Below are positions 1 to 13,600 of a DNA stretch of 64,000 nucleotides, piece by piece (the first letter of the stretch is position 1; the number at the start of each line of letters is the position of its first letter). The position numbers were made by a program, and so were the translations under genes. Under the pieces are notes generated by a model. The model ran no database searches and was not told the DNA's origin. It saw nothing but the letters and a program-made list of their open reading frames with translations. Source of the DNA: Owenia fusiformis (Eukaryota; Annelida; Polychaeta; Sabellida; Oweniidae); assembly GCA_903813345.2 (NCBI GenBank), contig CAIIXF020000006.1, positions 10,976,348 through 11,040,347 of the forward strand, given 5' to 3'.

Positions 1-339
1 GCTTAATTTCCATGAGGTCATTTTTTAGAAAAATGTTCACTGGGTTTTTAAACCCACGTCAGAAGATTGTTTCCATATTAATTTTTAAAACCAAAAATCA
101 CTATATTGTCAGTTGTTTAGTTTATGCATACAGATTTTCTTTTTGAACAAATGTATCGAGGACATCAGAATTCTTTAAAAATATCTTTCAATGATATCAT
201 ATTTATCAGTTTATATGACAAGGAAACACAAATGTGAACCATATTTTATATTTATTATGATGACTATGATATTAGAAAGTGTACTTTTTACATTTCATTT
301 ATTTTCAGAAATATAATTTTATTTTCACTTCTATTCCAG

Positions 340-469
340 AAATACTATAACTCCAACAGGTCCTAATTCATTTGGGAAAGGAAACTTGGGGTTCTGTGAT
401 AGGCGGAAAGTTATTGAAAGGGAATTACAAAAACAAATGGATGATTTGGCGGACAAGGATGCAGATTGA
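340..469 (+). CDS. Terminal coding exon of an unidentified gene (partial)
   Basis: A pyrimidine-rich acceptor ending at 339 opens a frame of 42 codons that stops at TGA 467-469. The first base (340) completes a codon from an exon outside the window. The peptide is polar: a Gly/Asn/Pro-rich start (GPNSFGKGNLGFCDRR) followed by a charged, probably helical tail rich in E, K, Q and D, ending DKDAD. I do not recognise the family. No upstream exon is visible in 1-339. The support is the good acceptor, the open phase and protein-like composition. A chance open frame in an intron or 3' UTR remains possible. Confidence 0.45.
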
Positions 470-1012
470 AACTGAATACTTAAAATTAGGGGCGGTTCAA
501 AATATCAGTGTATTTTGCAAAACTCATTTATTATGCTTAAACCACCTGTTAGACAACCATTCAACAAAGTTGTTAATCCTTATTGAACATCGAAATTACA
601 TCACTGTCAAGCAAGTCAATGTTTTTTTTCATTATGAAATATGTGATTTAATCTCTCTCCCCCTCCCCCGATTGTAATGTTTTTTGCAAAAATAGGACAT
701 TGATATTTGACCTTGCTCCTTGCCAATAATTATTTATAAGTGGATGCAGGCAGTACACTCCCGATCCAATTCACGTAGAAACCATATGGATCCTGGTGGC
801 TGAAATACTCGTGGATTCCAATTAAGTTCCATGCACATACTTGTGGACAATTTCATTCATCTACCTGCATTCACATGAGAAAAATCCACATGGATAGATG
901 GATTCAACGTGGATTTCTCGTGGATCCTTGCGACATGGGTTCCACGTGGATGTGGTTTGGCTGTGTATTAGAGACAGTTTTAGTGTTCAGATCAATTCAT
1001 GCCTCAAATGTT

Positions 1013-1092
1013 CCCATAATATGGGCCAACTGAAAGAATGCGATCAAATGTTCCTATAATATGGGCCAACTGATAGAATGCTATCAAATGAG
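1013..1092. repeat. Tandem repeat, about 40-bp unit
   Basis: Two near-identical units containing 'ataatatgggccaactga' follow each other directly, and a third unit is cut off after 'tatcaaatga'. Units differ by a few substitutions. No function is evident. Confidence 0.75.
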
Positions 1093-1250
1093 GACTTATT
1101 ATATTACACATTCTATAGTCAAATTTGACATGTATCACCTATCACTATACTCACGTTGCATGTTGTAGTATAAAGGTATTAAAATGAAAAAAACTGAAAA
1201 AATAAAAATATGATAGTGGAAAAGTCTGAAATACTGTACAGCATTCTGGC

Positions 1251-1418
1251 AGACCCGTAGCCAGGGGGTGGGGGTCTTTCAAAATCATGCAGTTTTTATT
1301 CATAATTCTGAGCACTTTTCAAGCGATTTTGACCCTTTTTGGGCCAAAGTTGTCGAAAGTGAACCCCCCTGGCATTTTTAAAAAGTGAACACCCCTTGGC
1401 CAATCCTCGCTACCGTCC
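1251..1418. repeat. Short dispersed repeat ('cccgtagcca' family)
   Basis: Begins 'agacccgtagccaggg' and ends with an inverted 'cgctaccgtc'. The body resembles 59565-59778, which also begins with 'cccgtagcca', carries a G-run and contains 'gtgctcagaat'-like sequence. Probably a small non-autonomous DNA element. Confidence 0.5.
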
Positions 1419-1628
1419 AATAATAGGCTAGAATATGCATACATTTGCAAATATCAAAAACAACTATCTCAAACTAAAGTTATTTAATGATTTGAAGGGC
1501 AATGCAGAATATGTTCTGCTCGAGAAAGTCTGTATTGGAACGAGACGAAGCCAAGTGACAATACAGAATATCGAGAGCAGAATATATCCTGTATTCTGGG
1601 TATATTGCTCTTCAAGTCATTCTACAAC

Positions 1629-1842
1629 GTTTTTATCGTGTGATCTTAGGCCAATACATTTTATTTAGGAGATAATCCCTAGGAAATATCTCAGTATTCC
1701 CTGTATTGCTACTGAGATTGTCCCTCCGTACCATGATGATGATCAATTGGGACAATCTCAGTAGCAATACAGATTGGTACAGCACAAGAACTGACCAATC
1801 AGAGGGCTTCATTTTACAGATCATACGATAAAAGCGTACATA
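1629..1842. mobile_element. Hairpin MITE
   Basis: The inner arms 'gtattgctactgagattgtc' and its complement lie about 25 bp apart around 1700-1770. Outer arms carry 'tttttatcgtgtgatct' on the left and a diverged complement, 'agatcatacgataaaa', on the right. This is a fold-back non-autonomous DNA transposon of about 210 bp with no coding capacity. Confidence 0.6.
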
Positions 1843-2065
1843 CCCTGAAATACAATGCTGGACCCATTTTTATTTCACCTCCAGAAGTAGTGACCTATTG
1901 TGTATTCTCTAACTTTTTTTGGACTGCTGTTGGTGTTCGGCGTCTGTAACAAATGGTGGGTGGTGCCATTTTGCATTGTAATGTCTTGTTTATTCTGCCA
2001 TAAACGTCCATGCTTCAAAAAACTCAAAATGTGAATATCTGCCAATCTAATCATTTTTGTCTGGT

Positions 2066-2102
2066 CCCAAGCGGCGTTCGGGTTAGACAGGTTTTACTGT
2101 AA
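2066..2102. repeat. Solo end of the 'tacagtaaaacctgt' MITE family
   Basis: The sequence 'gttagacaggttttactgta' is the reverse complement of the left terminus of the MITE at 4662-5179, and the match extends inward through 'ggcgttcgg'. Only one end is recognisable here, so this is a truncated copy. Confidence 0.6.
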
Positions 2103-4249
2103 TTATTTCCAATTGGGGTACATGATGACATTAAGTTAGATTGCTGTTATAAGATTCTATATGATACTTGATATAGCTGTATAGTGCTATTGTTTATATT
2201 ATGACTGCATGAAATGCTGAAATAGCTAAAGGATGTGTCTGGATATATGCCCTTTTGGTCCCTCAGTCAAATGTATGTGAAATATGGTTTTTATAACTGT
2301 CCTAGTTATATTTGATAAGTATATTTACTTTTTCATGAGTTTTGATGCATAATTAACCCCCTGCTGAGAGTCAGAATAAGTATCTTAACAAATAAAAAAA
2401 GGGTCATTATCATAAAAAAAACACCAATGGCAACATGTATGACATACAAAGAAGAAATAACTTAAGATCCATGAAGAATTAAAAATAAAATCATATTTTT
2501 GAAATATATTTAAGGATTAAATTTTTTTTCAAATTTTTGAATTTCCCGCCAGTTTAATTTGAAGGGGGAAAAACAAGATGGCTGCCATTTGATGTAAGAA
2601 ATATCAGAAAAAAAGTTGCTTCACTTTTAGTTTTCACATTGAGCACAGTTTTCCGGTTTAGGTTTTTTGACTGATTCTGACTCTTCATCACAAAGGTCAT
2701 GTATAGAGATTATAAAATTGAAACCGAAATGTTGTGCTCAGCATGAATTTGACTGAAAGATGTGTAACTTCACCAACACAATTGAAGTGTCAAAACTGGA
2801 TGCTCAGTACCTTTGAGTGACTATAATCCCTTGATTACCCAGATAAACACCAATTAACTTATCCAGAAATACCATTCAATGTCTATACAAAGAAAGTAAG
2901 CAATGTTTTGGAGGATATGTTTCACACATTTTGTATAAATAATTCATTTAATATTTGCCATTGATTTTTTTTCAATTCTGACAAAGTGATATGCACTGTC
3001 TTTGATCCCAATATTTTTCATCAACTGTGATACAATTGATAATTTTGTAATCTCATAAGAAGGATAAGATATTGAAGTTTAATAATATGTGTGATTGAGT
3101 TGGTTTTTCAGACATTACAATTTTCAATATTTTCTAAGTCGATACCCAGACTCATTCCCAGACTCATCCTTTGTCAAACAACTTATTCGATGCCAAACTT
3201 TACAATTGCAATTTCCTGTGTCAATAGGTTTAATATATCAAGAAAACTTGGTATAATTTAATCAAGGTCCAGACATACAATTTCATCATTAACAAAGAGT
3301 ATGAAATCACATACATTGTAACACAGAGTTTTGTTTGAAAGAATGCAATGGGAAACGTAGTTGGGGTAAGGCCCAATGGGGGGTGGGGGGGGTGTTAAGG
3401 TCCCATTGTGGAAAATAGATTGCTTTGCTAGCGCAGTACGGGATGGCTTTTATGAGTTATATGTTCTCTCGCTGACAGATATGATATGATAATACGTCCC
3501 GGGTAATACATATGCTGTTTGAATATACTGGTATACAAGCATACATGCTGTACACAGTTACAAGAGCGACATATTCTTATAACAAAGAGAATTTGATCTT
3601 TGATAGATAACCCGATAAATCTGAAGCTATCAAAATATTAAGAGGTCAATGTACATTTTATTGAATAGCCTAGCTTTGATTCTCTGAATGAAAGTGATTG
3701 TATAGTAAAAAAAAATTTTTTCATTTATTCCGAGTTCGATCCACGCTTGTGAGTATTTAATAGTAGAACATATAATATACAACAATTATACAATATTTAT
3801 GTTACGTTACTAACAAAAATCTTCATTAATTTGCTTAATTAACATGATGAACATGCTGTTATAAATTTAGGGAAAACGCAAGTAGCAGAGTTTAATTCAA
3901 CTTTTAAATGGCTGATCAATATGTTGGGGGGGGGGGGGGTCGACATTTCCTAAATTATCCAGAGCCATTCGAAAGTTGGATAAAACACCGCTACAATTGG
4001 GCATTTTAAACCATGGTCTAAAAAAGATATACTAATGCAGGGATTTAAGGCGTCTCATTAACATTTCCGTTGGATAAATCTCAGCTTCGTGCAGAGACAA
4101 CTGTTTAAGTATTTCAGTACATCTTTGAATTAGGCTAATGTACTAAATAAGTAAGATACATTCTTATTGGTGTAAAACTGTGTATGTGGTAAACCAGTCA
4201 CACTGTCAGGATAACACAAATCGATTCTCATTACCACACGTTCAAGAAA

Positions 4250-7200
4250 ATGGGACCTGTTACTAAAAAGCTGACTTGTTTAAAAGACTACGAGGAAGCC
4301 GCGAGAGAAATTCTAAGTCGACGCCCCCATGGTCCTCTCATTTGGCAATACTACAGTCAGGGAGCTGGCGACCAAAGAAGCTTGAAGGAAAACGAGGATG
4401 CTTTTAAAAGGTATGTGATTTCCACAAGATGGAGGTCGTAAAAACTGTATCTTATTCATATATCTAAAGGGGTAACGCGGTGATTCGAAAATGATGCATA
4501 GTATTCGATTTCTATTATATACCATTTTGTTTGGAAAAGGCACGTACGATATATTGTATGGGCTTAACCTGCTATAGGCCTAACTTAAAGGTAGGTGAGG
4601 CAACCGCCTCTCCAAAAGAGACATGTGGGTTATCGCAAACGGCAGTCAGACAATCTTTGATTACAGTAAAACCTGTCTAAACCGAACGCCATTGGGACCG
4701 GCTAAAAGCGTTCAAATTAGGAGGTGTTCACATTTTGAGGTTTTTGCACTCGCGAGATTGTGAAAAATGTGAAAACATTTTCAATAAATATTAATTTATT
4801 GTTCCTTTGACACAAAGCTTTATGGCGTTAAAGTAATTTGAAAAATTGATTCAAATGAATTTAGTAACGTTGGAAAAAGCCCCATTATGATTAAGACAAT
4901 TTAAGGTTTTTCCAAAAGTTTTGCTATCAAAACAAATCAGTGTTTAACTTTCAAATATTTGAGCAGTTTTGTATGAAATATGTCATATTTTATGAAAAGT
5001 GTTCAGATTAAACAGGGTTATTTCATAAATATGACTGTTCACTGTTCAGATTGGGAGGTGTTCATATTTCAAGTTTTTTAACATTGGAGTCAATGGGAGT
5101 AAAAAATGGAACCGAAAACGTGTTCAGATTGGGAGGTGTTCGGATTAGTCAGGTGTTCAGATATACAGGTGTTACTGTATGATTATTTTCTGATATTGAA
5201 GACAGGTGTATCTATTAGATCCATCCATTATCTCCCAGAAAAGTATATATAAGGAAAATTTGGTTAATCAGACTAAATGGTATGAAGGGCAAAGAACGCA
5301 TCAACACTCCCTTTCAAAAGGTTTACCTAATATATTTCCACTGAAAATGCATCGTATATACTTGTGCTTTTCTTTGAGATACTGAATGGATCTAAAAGAT
5401 GTTCCTGTTTACATGGTCAGATAATACTCATAATTAATTAAGGAATAAAGACCAAGATTTTATGATTTAGGACGTAATATATGACCGAAAATTTTATTAT
5501 TTTGTTAAAAGACCGAAATCGCGTACAGCGATTAAGGTCTTTGACAAAGGCCAGGATATAATTTGAGGTCATATATTTGACATAAATCATAAAATTGAGG
5601 TGTTTTGTTGCGATTCTAATATGATAATAAACAGACAAGAAACACAACTATTTGCATTTATGGATTTTAGCGGTCATACATACTCCAATATAGACCAGTT
5701 AATCAATTGTTCTAGCTAACAGATATCACCTATCATATTAGAATTCATGATACATGTATATAACCGTCTGGAATGTCTGCGATAACCCACGTGGCCTTTT
5801 TACAGAAAAACAAATTGATAGGAACACGTAGTGTATCGCGAACAATTTTGGACATTTTTATTTTTGACTGGGAGTATTGTTAGACCACACATTCCTCGTT
5901 TTACATCAGAACACTGTGTTATCTTCAACTTAAGCAAAAATTATCATTCAGACTACGTATACCGATAGATAATTGATTAGTAGCCCATTTACTCAGTATT
6001 TCAAAAATGTTTTCCTCATGAAGAGATCTCGATTTTCTCAAATACAGGCTGAACAGTGTTTCAACTATATCACAAACATAACGATAGCATAGAGTTTGGC
6101 AAATCTCATGTGTATTTTAGATTGCAGTTTCTACCGAGAATCTTGGTAGATGTGTCCAAGAGAGACCAACGCACTACTCTTCAAGGACAGTTGGTACCAA
6201 GTCCGATAGGAATCGCACCATCATCCGTTCACAAGATGGCCCATCCCATGGGAGAGCTGGCCACCGTGAAAGGTATTTTTGTTTAGGATAGCCAATCTAG
6301 TAAATGTTCGAGAGAAGCGAATGAGAGCTCCTTGGTGGTTACAGAAAGCCGAGGAGCACGAGACCGTTCAATAGGCATATAAGTAGTTATTTCAAGTCGT
6401 GATAGTCCAGACACCACAATGTTCCTTCCCATAAATCGTCTCTCTTTTGTTTTATAATCAACTTACTATTCTGTCAGAAACAAACAAATGCACGTCAAAG
6501 TACAAATCATACAGAAAACATGGAAAAACTGTCCGAAAATTTGTCAAAAAGGCCTACATGGGACGGGGCCTTCTTAAGGTGTTCCCACTTGCATTTTTAG
6601 GGGCAGCTAAGCACGGCCATTGTCTTGTTCTTAGTACATACGCAAATACAAGTCTAGAGGACATCGCTAGCTCCTCCATTGATTGCCTCAAGTGGTTCCA
6701 GTTGTATATCATGAATGACGCTAACTCAAACATTGCAAGGTAGGGCTGCACTAAAAAAGCCTAAATCTCATAGTACCACAGAGTTAAACAGAAGGATGCT
6801 CTGAACACAATACGTGAACTGATTGATCATTTAAAGTACACTTTCAATTTATTCTTATAAACTAAGTTAAACCTTTTATAATATGGGCATGACATAGACT
6901 TTTTGTAAACTTTTTTCTTGGAAAAACGTAGCTTTGAACTCGCCTCACGCTTCTTGTCCATAGATGATAAATGGTGTATTTTGTAGAGGATTTGCATCCG
7001 ATCTGATAAAACGCGCAGAGGCTGCTGGGTATAAGGCTCTTGTGCTCACAGTTGATCTTCCCGTGCTCGGCAACAGGCGTGTTGAACGAGAAGGAGACAT
7101 AGATAACGTACCACTCGCCAACGACTTGCCAAACTTTGCCAAAGTGGTAAATATTACATCCTAGAGCTTTTACTTTGAGCAAATCGAGGACACTGTACAA

Positions 7201-8773
7201 TTATTTGGTGAATAAAATCGAATTGAAACATTTCTAAAAATAAGTTCATGGTCATTGAACACTAAGCTTACGCACCTTCATTCCCAAGGTTTTAGTTGAT
7301 CCAACTTCATTAACCACCTTGGAAGACGAATATGTTCTCATAACCCTTTTATTACGTCCCCTGCCACGTCTGTTATAGAAGTCCCCAACACTCTCAGCTA
7401 GTCTAATTGGGTCAGAAGAGTCTGCGAGTAGTCCTACCGGATTAAATCCATCAGTCACATGGGATATCATATCATGGATGAAGACTATTACACGACTACC
7501 AATCATATTGAAGGGAATCCTTCACCCCGAAGATGCAAAATTGGCGGTGAAGCATGGAGCGTCTGGTATCTGGATTTCTAATCACGGTGGACGACAGCTC
7601 GATTCTTTACTCGCTCCGGTATAACATATCTGTTTACTTTGACACGTTGATATTGATCTACATATTGTTGCAGAATCAAAATCTTCTGATTATAAAAACT
7701 ACTTTAAGTTTCTGATGTCGAATTACTCGAATTACTAATGGCAAAACTGCATACCATATCAATTCAATTGTCAAGCCAGCCTACGGAAATCAGCCTAACT
7801 CATTATTTATTTGTAATAGATAGATGCTCTTCCGGGGATAAAAGAAGCTGTTAAAGATGACATTGAGCTTTATCTGGATGGTGGTGTAAGGAGTGGTAGC
7901 GACGTAGTGAAAGCCATTGCACTCGGTGCGCGTGCAGTGTTTGTAGGTAGACCTGCGTTATGGGGATTGATATGTGGGGTAAGTGTTAAATGCATAATTC
8001 GTCATCATCTTGAAAATGGTATCATAAATAATATGCCATGGGCACAAAGTTCAACTTCCCAATAGATTTATGTGAATATATGTATCTTTATTTCATCAAC
8101 GTGGACTTCATATGAATTTATATTACAATACATGTTAAATTGTAGGGTGAAGACGGAGTGGCAAATGTGTTAAAAATTCTTCGGGACGAAATGGATACAG
8201 CTATGGCGTTATTAGGTAGGAACCATATTTAGAGAAAATAGAATTAAAGTATTCGACTCAAAATTGCTTAGTTTGTCAATAAAATGAAACAATAAAATAT
8301 CACATGGTGGAGCTGCCGGGTATGTTGAATTTTGGATCTAAATTGAGGTTCCATGTCGGTCGCGCTTTTCATCTGGCGCGCATCGCCATGTGGTATCTCA
8401 AATTACCAAACCAGATGAAACAAGGACACAACGTTCCATAACGGGTGTTAAAGATATTGCGTCTAAGCCGACAGAAAGATTAGATAAATTAAATATGAGA
8501 TAGATTATTAGATAATCAACGAATAGAGAGAAATCCAATTTTTAAATTAGTTTAACTTCATTGAAAAAAGAACCATATTTTGTTTGGACCCAAATTATTA
8601 AACTGACCCGAACGCCTTGCTCACAAGCGCCTTTCTTCATCCATTCTTTATTATTTGAATGTGCTCATGTATGACAACATTGAACTTGTTATGCCATTTC
8701 AGGTTATACCAGTCTTGAGGAAATTACAAAGGACTGTTTATTCAGGAACCCAATGTTTAAGTCCAATCTGTGA
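4250..8773 (+). CDS. HAO1-like: 2-hydroxyacid oxidase (FMN-dependent, peroxisomal), eight exons
   Basis: Glycolate/2-hydroxyacid oxidase family. It oxidises 2-hydroxyacids to 2-oxoacids with FMN, reducing O2 to H2O2. Exons: 4250-4410, 6121-6272, 6601-6739, 6987-7146, 7379-7618, 7820-7978, 8146-8215, 8703-8773, joining in frame to 383 residues (usual length about 370). Visible family residues are YY at 34-35 (FMN and substrate Tyr), FQLY with Tyr140, Lys249 in ILKGI, His273 and Arg276 in SNHGGRQLD, and the FMN-phosphate loop DGGVRSGSD from 304. Tyr118 sits in STYANTS where many members have Trp, so substrate preference may differ from glycolate oxidase. The chain ends SNL, a PTS1-like signal that implies peroxisomal import. 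All junctions are GT-AG. Exon 5 was started at 7379 because an in-frame TAG lies just before and the paralogue starts at the same point. A broken tandem copy lies 1.9 kb downstream. The family is sure; the exact substrate is not. Confidence 0.93.
4662..5179. mobile_element. MITE in intron 1 of the oxidase gene
   Basis: Termini 'tacagtaaaacctgt' and 'acaggtgttactgta' are inverted. The right half repeats a phrase around 'attgggaggtgttc' several times. About 518 bp with no coding capacity. A truncated relative lies at 2066-2102. Confidence 0.7.
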
Positions 8774-9784
8774 TCGCCCATTCAGTAAAATAAGATGATG
8801 TTAGCAATAACAGTGATGGACTGATGGAGTGGCCAATATTTCATATAAGATATTTATTCATCCAAAGAATCATCCAAACGTTTCAGTAATTATGTCAGAC
8901 TTATGTAATCTTATTTTTGTCCTCTGGACAATTTCGGCTCTGATTGATCAGGCCGAATTGGGCTAATCGATAGATTTGACCGACAACTACATGAAATATT
9001 AAGAATGGTACATATCCATAAGTGGCAACTAACCAGTGTTATATAAACTCAAAGATTGGGCAGGAAGATTTTGGAGGCGAAGGACCACCAGATAGCTAAT
9101 CGAAACATGAGAGTTGGAAGGAGCCAAAAGGTTCCCTGACTGATCTTTACCCTTACAGTATGTCAACACTGTCCCATTACTGCGTTGCCCATTGGAGAAT
9201 CACCTAAGCTACTAATTGGCTCATTCACCTGAATACGTATAGATGTCACTTAGGTTAGAATTTGACAAGATTGGAGGGTAATTCGTTGAGAAAATACCCA
9301 GATTTAAACAAATTAAAGACTTATAAACAATTTGACTTGAACTTATATGCCAAATTACATTAAATCATTCAATTTGATAAAAGAAAAATGGAGAACACAT
9401 ACTATATCTAGTATTTTAAGACGACTTCTAAGTTTGTTTTCACATTTGTTCTATGATTACACACAACTTGAATAAAATAAACAAAACATTTTTAAAAAGA
9501 TTATATACAAGTATATTTCATTCTTCATTTGTTCCACTATTTCATCCACGTTACCTGTATCAAGAGAACTGTAATGTACAATTTTAAATTTGACTTTGAG
9601 TGCTGGGTCTTATGATAAATAATATCCGAGGGCCTTGGTTCGAGGATATTAGTTCTTATAAAACCCAGTACGAATGGTTTATCTAACTCAAATCCCACAC
9701 TGAATCTTATGAAAGGTAAATGGTTCATAATCCATTTCCAATTTTTGATTTATTTTCTGTTGACTATGAGGTAAATATGTTGAG

Positions 9785-9940
9785 AAGTGAATGGGTGTAA
9801 TTATTTCATCTTCAGTGTATTGCATGTAACAGGCCAGGTACAGTTTTGGTTTCTTTTGTGTTCACTATTCAACTATTGAATGAGTGAATAGGGTGTAACT
9901 AGTTCAGCTTTAATGCACTGCATGTGACAGTCAATCATCT
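9785..9940. repeat. Degenerate tandem duplication, unit about 105 bp
   Basis: 'gtgaatgggtgtaa...gtattgcatgtaacag' recurs about 105 bp later as 'gtgaatagggtgtaa...gcactgcatgtgacag'. The two units have diverged visibly. Confidence 0.5.
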
Positions 9941-10447
9941 TTTGTGCCACACTGGTTTTGGATAGCTTGCCAAGTTGCAATTCTTTAAAAACAATAGAAA
10001 ACTACAGTTCTATCGTGTTACTACCTAGTTGTGTTTAAAAACTGATAGCATTTTAAAATACGACATTGCTGATACTATAGTATTGTTTTATAGTCCTGAA
10101 GTCATGACAATGCAATGTTTTGATGTTTAAAAAGAAAACTCGGTTATTGTTTGAAATTTTTTAGCTTTCAACACAAAATTTGCTAACAGAATCTTAAATA
10201 TTGTCCAAATAACTGTATAGTACAGAACGATGATGGATACTTTTAGACGCATTAAAATGATTAATCGCAATTCGACATTTATTGGCATCAGAGCGGCCAT
10301 TGGTTTCCCTAGCATTGACCGTTCTCTGACCATTCAGCCAGTGTGGTATCGATCAGGAAAATTAATCAAAGTCACAAGTCTGTCCGATATATAACTCATT
10401 TAGCCAGGTCATTTTATGTATGAATAACAAGAAGAATATTCAACATG

Positions 10448-10605
10448 ATCAAGGGAAATACAATTCATTAAAGGTGAATGGAAAGGACATCTGGTATGAA
10501 ATCAAAGCAGTCTTTTGTAATAAATACTGAATCCAGGGAAATACAGAATATTAAAGGTGAATGGAAATAACATTGGTATGAAATCAAAGCAGTCTTTTGT
10601 AACAA
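10448..10605. repeat. Tandem duplication upstream of the second oxidase copy, unit about 85 bp
   Basis: Both units run from 'agggaaatac' through 'attaaaggtgaatgga' to 'atgaaatcaaagcagtcttt' with few differences. They lie 75-230 bp upstream of the second oxidase ATG, so they fall in what should be its promoter or 5' UTR. Confidence 0.8.
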
Positions 10606-10677
10606 GTGAAAAGTGAGAATTCATCTTTGAAATACTTGGAAACGTCTTGGAATGAGTAAACAACTACAAGTACAAAT

Positions 10678-13600
10678 ATGGGCCCAATCGCCAGAAAGCT
10701 GACTTGTTTAAAAGACTATGAGGAAGCTGCGAGAGAAATTCTCAGACTACGCCCCCATGGTCCTCTCATCTGGGAATTCCATAGTCAGGGGGCTGGTGAC
10801 AAAAGATGCGTAAAGGAAAACGAAGACGCTTTCAAAAGGTGGGTGATCTCCGGTTTAACGATTCATACCTATATCAAAGTTGACTTTTTGATCAATTCAT
10901 TTTTATTTTCATTCTTTTGGTACTGCATTTCCTCGGAATGATATATACTTAATGGCTGCACTGCACTAAATGATTTATAAATGTTCAAGCATTACAACTA
11001 TTTGTTTTGATGTAACTTGCATTTTAGATTGCAGTTTCTACCGAGGATCTTGGTAGATGTGTCTCAGAGGAACCAGAGTACCACACTACAAGGGGAGTGG
11101 GTACCAAGTCCAGTAGGGATCGCACCAACATCTGTACACAAATTTGCCCATCCAAAGGGGGAGATAGCCACTGCCAAAGGTTCAATTGTATAGTTTCTAA
11201 ATAGCTGAATAACGCTGACATAATAGATGTCACCCTAGTTTGTCTTTGATTTTCTTGGGCCACACCTCCATTCAGTTCAATGCTAGAAACTTGCAATAGT
11301 CACTTAATTTCATGATTTGTCAAAAAGTGTTGGTTGAATCTGTCTGAAACTCGAATGGCATACTATCGGATGATACTGTTAATGTACATATTGTGATTAA
11401 ACATGAAAATGTTGGTTGTCATACGAATAAGCCAAGGTTTTAATGAATCTAAGAATTGCACCAATGGAGATTTGGCCCAAGTTTTTTAAATGTCATGGAA
11501 AATGATTTAAATGACATAACTGTGTAAATCAAATTTATTATTTGAGAAAACTTGTCACCGAATTCAAATATGCTATCAAAAACAAAGAAAAGTAAGTCAT
11601 TAGAGATAAAAAGTGCAAATCTCTAAAAATCTCATGAAAAAACGAGATTTAGCGAGATTTTAAAGCTATTTAGAAACTACTCTATTAACTTAACAAATAG
11701 GCTATTGTTAACGTTAAAAATAGTACTAGAGTTAAGCTTTTCTCAATCAAATGTCTAACTTGTTTTGAAAATATGAATTTTGTGTGTAGAGATTTGTAAT
11801 TTTAGACCCATGATAAATAAATATACCGGTACACACAACCCTCTCATTTTAAAATCGTCTCATGCATTGCGACCATTTAGTCTGTGTGTGAATATTAAAA
11901 AACGTATCACAGTATTTGGATTTTCAAAATAAGAGTGTTAAAATAGTTTGTCATCCTGTACAGTGATATTCATTGGTTTGATTGTTTTAAGGTGCATCTA
12001 AGTACGGCCATTGTTATGTTTCTTCTACATACGCAAACACAAGTCTTGAGGACATTGCTGCTTCAAATGGTTTCAGTTGTACATCATGAATGAAATCGCA
12101 TCACCAGTTACAAGGTAAGTTCTACATCCGACTGACATCGTAATTGTAATTATTCTGCGTTGGTCCTGTATATTAAACAAGGTAGATGTAGTAGCGTCCA
12201 AAGATCATTACGATTGCATCAGACTATTAAGTTGATTCTTAAATTTGCAGAGACGTGGCAAAGGCTCTGATAAAGCGCGCAGAGGCGGCGGGGTATAAAG
12301 CTCTTGTTCTCGACGTGGATGTTCCTGTGTTAGGTACCAGACGTGTGGAACAAGAGGGAGAAATTGATAACGCCCCATACGCCAAACACTTTCCAAATCT
12401 AATCAAACATGAAAATAACGTAGAGGTTACTATCTGACTATCCATATATGAACTTCTCAATGTCATTGAACTTTACAAATGGCTGTGCTTGATTAAATTC
12501 CCAATCTGATCGCGAATGCATGTATTTTAACGGAACAAGTAATAACGTATAACCTGAGGCCATCTGATAAAGGTTTTAGACGTATGAAAACTTAAGTTAA
12601 TGTGGAAGTGATTCATAGTTGAAAACCTTTTCTTGTTTTAGAAATCTGAAACGCTATCAGATAGTCTTTGCGGATCAGCGGAAATTGCAGGATATAATCC
12701 ATCATTCACATGGGATATCATCTTATGGATGAAGACTATCACGCGACTACCAATCATATTGAAGGGAATCCTTCACCCCGAAGATGCGAAATTGGCGGTG
12801 AAGCATGGAGCGTCTGGTATCTGGATTTCTAACCACGGTGGACGACAACTCGATTCTTTACTTGCACCAGTATGTACTATTACCATCTATGGGGCCCAAA
12901 GCCCCCCCCCCCTCACATAGGAATGAATCCACTAAAATGTCTTGCGAATAGGACTTGAGTAAAATTCGTTCCCATTAGTATATGTGCGCTTTACATCGTT
13001 GGGTTGTTCGTATATGTAAAGTATCCCTTCGGAAAGCTTCGGACGGCTTCGGAAGCATGTGCAAAGAATAATCTGATTGCAGATAGATGCTCTACCGGGG
13101 ATAAAAGAAGCTGTCAAAGATGATATTGAGATTTATCTGGATGGTGGTGTGAGGAGTGGCATAGTGAAAGCCATTGCACTAGGTGCGCGTGCAGTGTTTG
13201 TAGGTAGACCCGCGTTATGGGGATTGATATGTGGAGTAAGTACATAATGTACAGTTCGTTATCATCTTGAAAAAAGTATCATAAGCGGGGCGTCAAATAA
13301 GTACGTCTGTCCCCCCCCCCCCTTAACTTTTCTAACACAGATATTACCACGGGCTTTCAATTAGAAGTTGAAAGCCCATGATATTACATAGACTTACTAT
13401 ATATCATCTTAAAGGGAATTTAATTTGCTGATCACACACCAAATTTCAGAGTGTTTGGTTAAAATCCCAAATTTTAAGAGGATTTTTAGTGATATCCACA
13501 CTTTATTTTTTTAATAATCCGTATGTTTCCCTCAAGCAGCTCGGACGGCCTCAAGTTCTACAAGGATACGATTCCAAAATGTTCACAAACGGCGATGTTG

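Larger units (their letters stand above)
470..4249. other. Intergenic stretch with repeats, no gene seen
   Basis: AT-rich sequence between the terminal exon and the first oxidase gene. It holds a 42-bp tandem repeat, a hairpin MITE and single ends of other repeat families (listed separately). Around 780-960 there are several degenerate copies of a 'tccacgtgga'-like palindrome. No convincing exon was found on either strand. Confidence 0.6.
8774..10677. other. Intergenic stretch between the two oxidase copies
   Basis: Holds the 3' flank of the first gene, with a possible poly(A) signal AATAAA near 9472, two local duplications listed separately, and the promoter-side flank of the second copy. 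No coding exon was found. Confidence 0.6.

Noticed and set aside
7252-7506. Open frame on the minus strand across oxidase exon 5
   Set aside because: It overlaps a conserved exon with family residues on the plus strand and shows no splice or protein signal of its own.
12061-12089. Frameshift in the second oxidase as a base-calling error
   Set aside because: It is a 16-nt deletion against the paralogue, not a homopolymer miscall, and other damaging changes are present.
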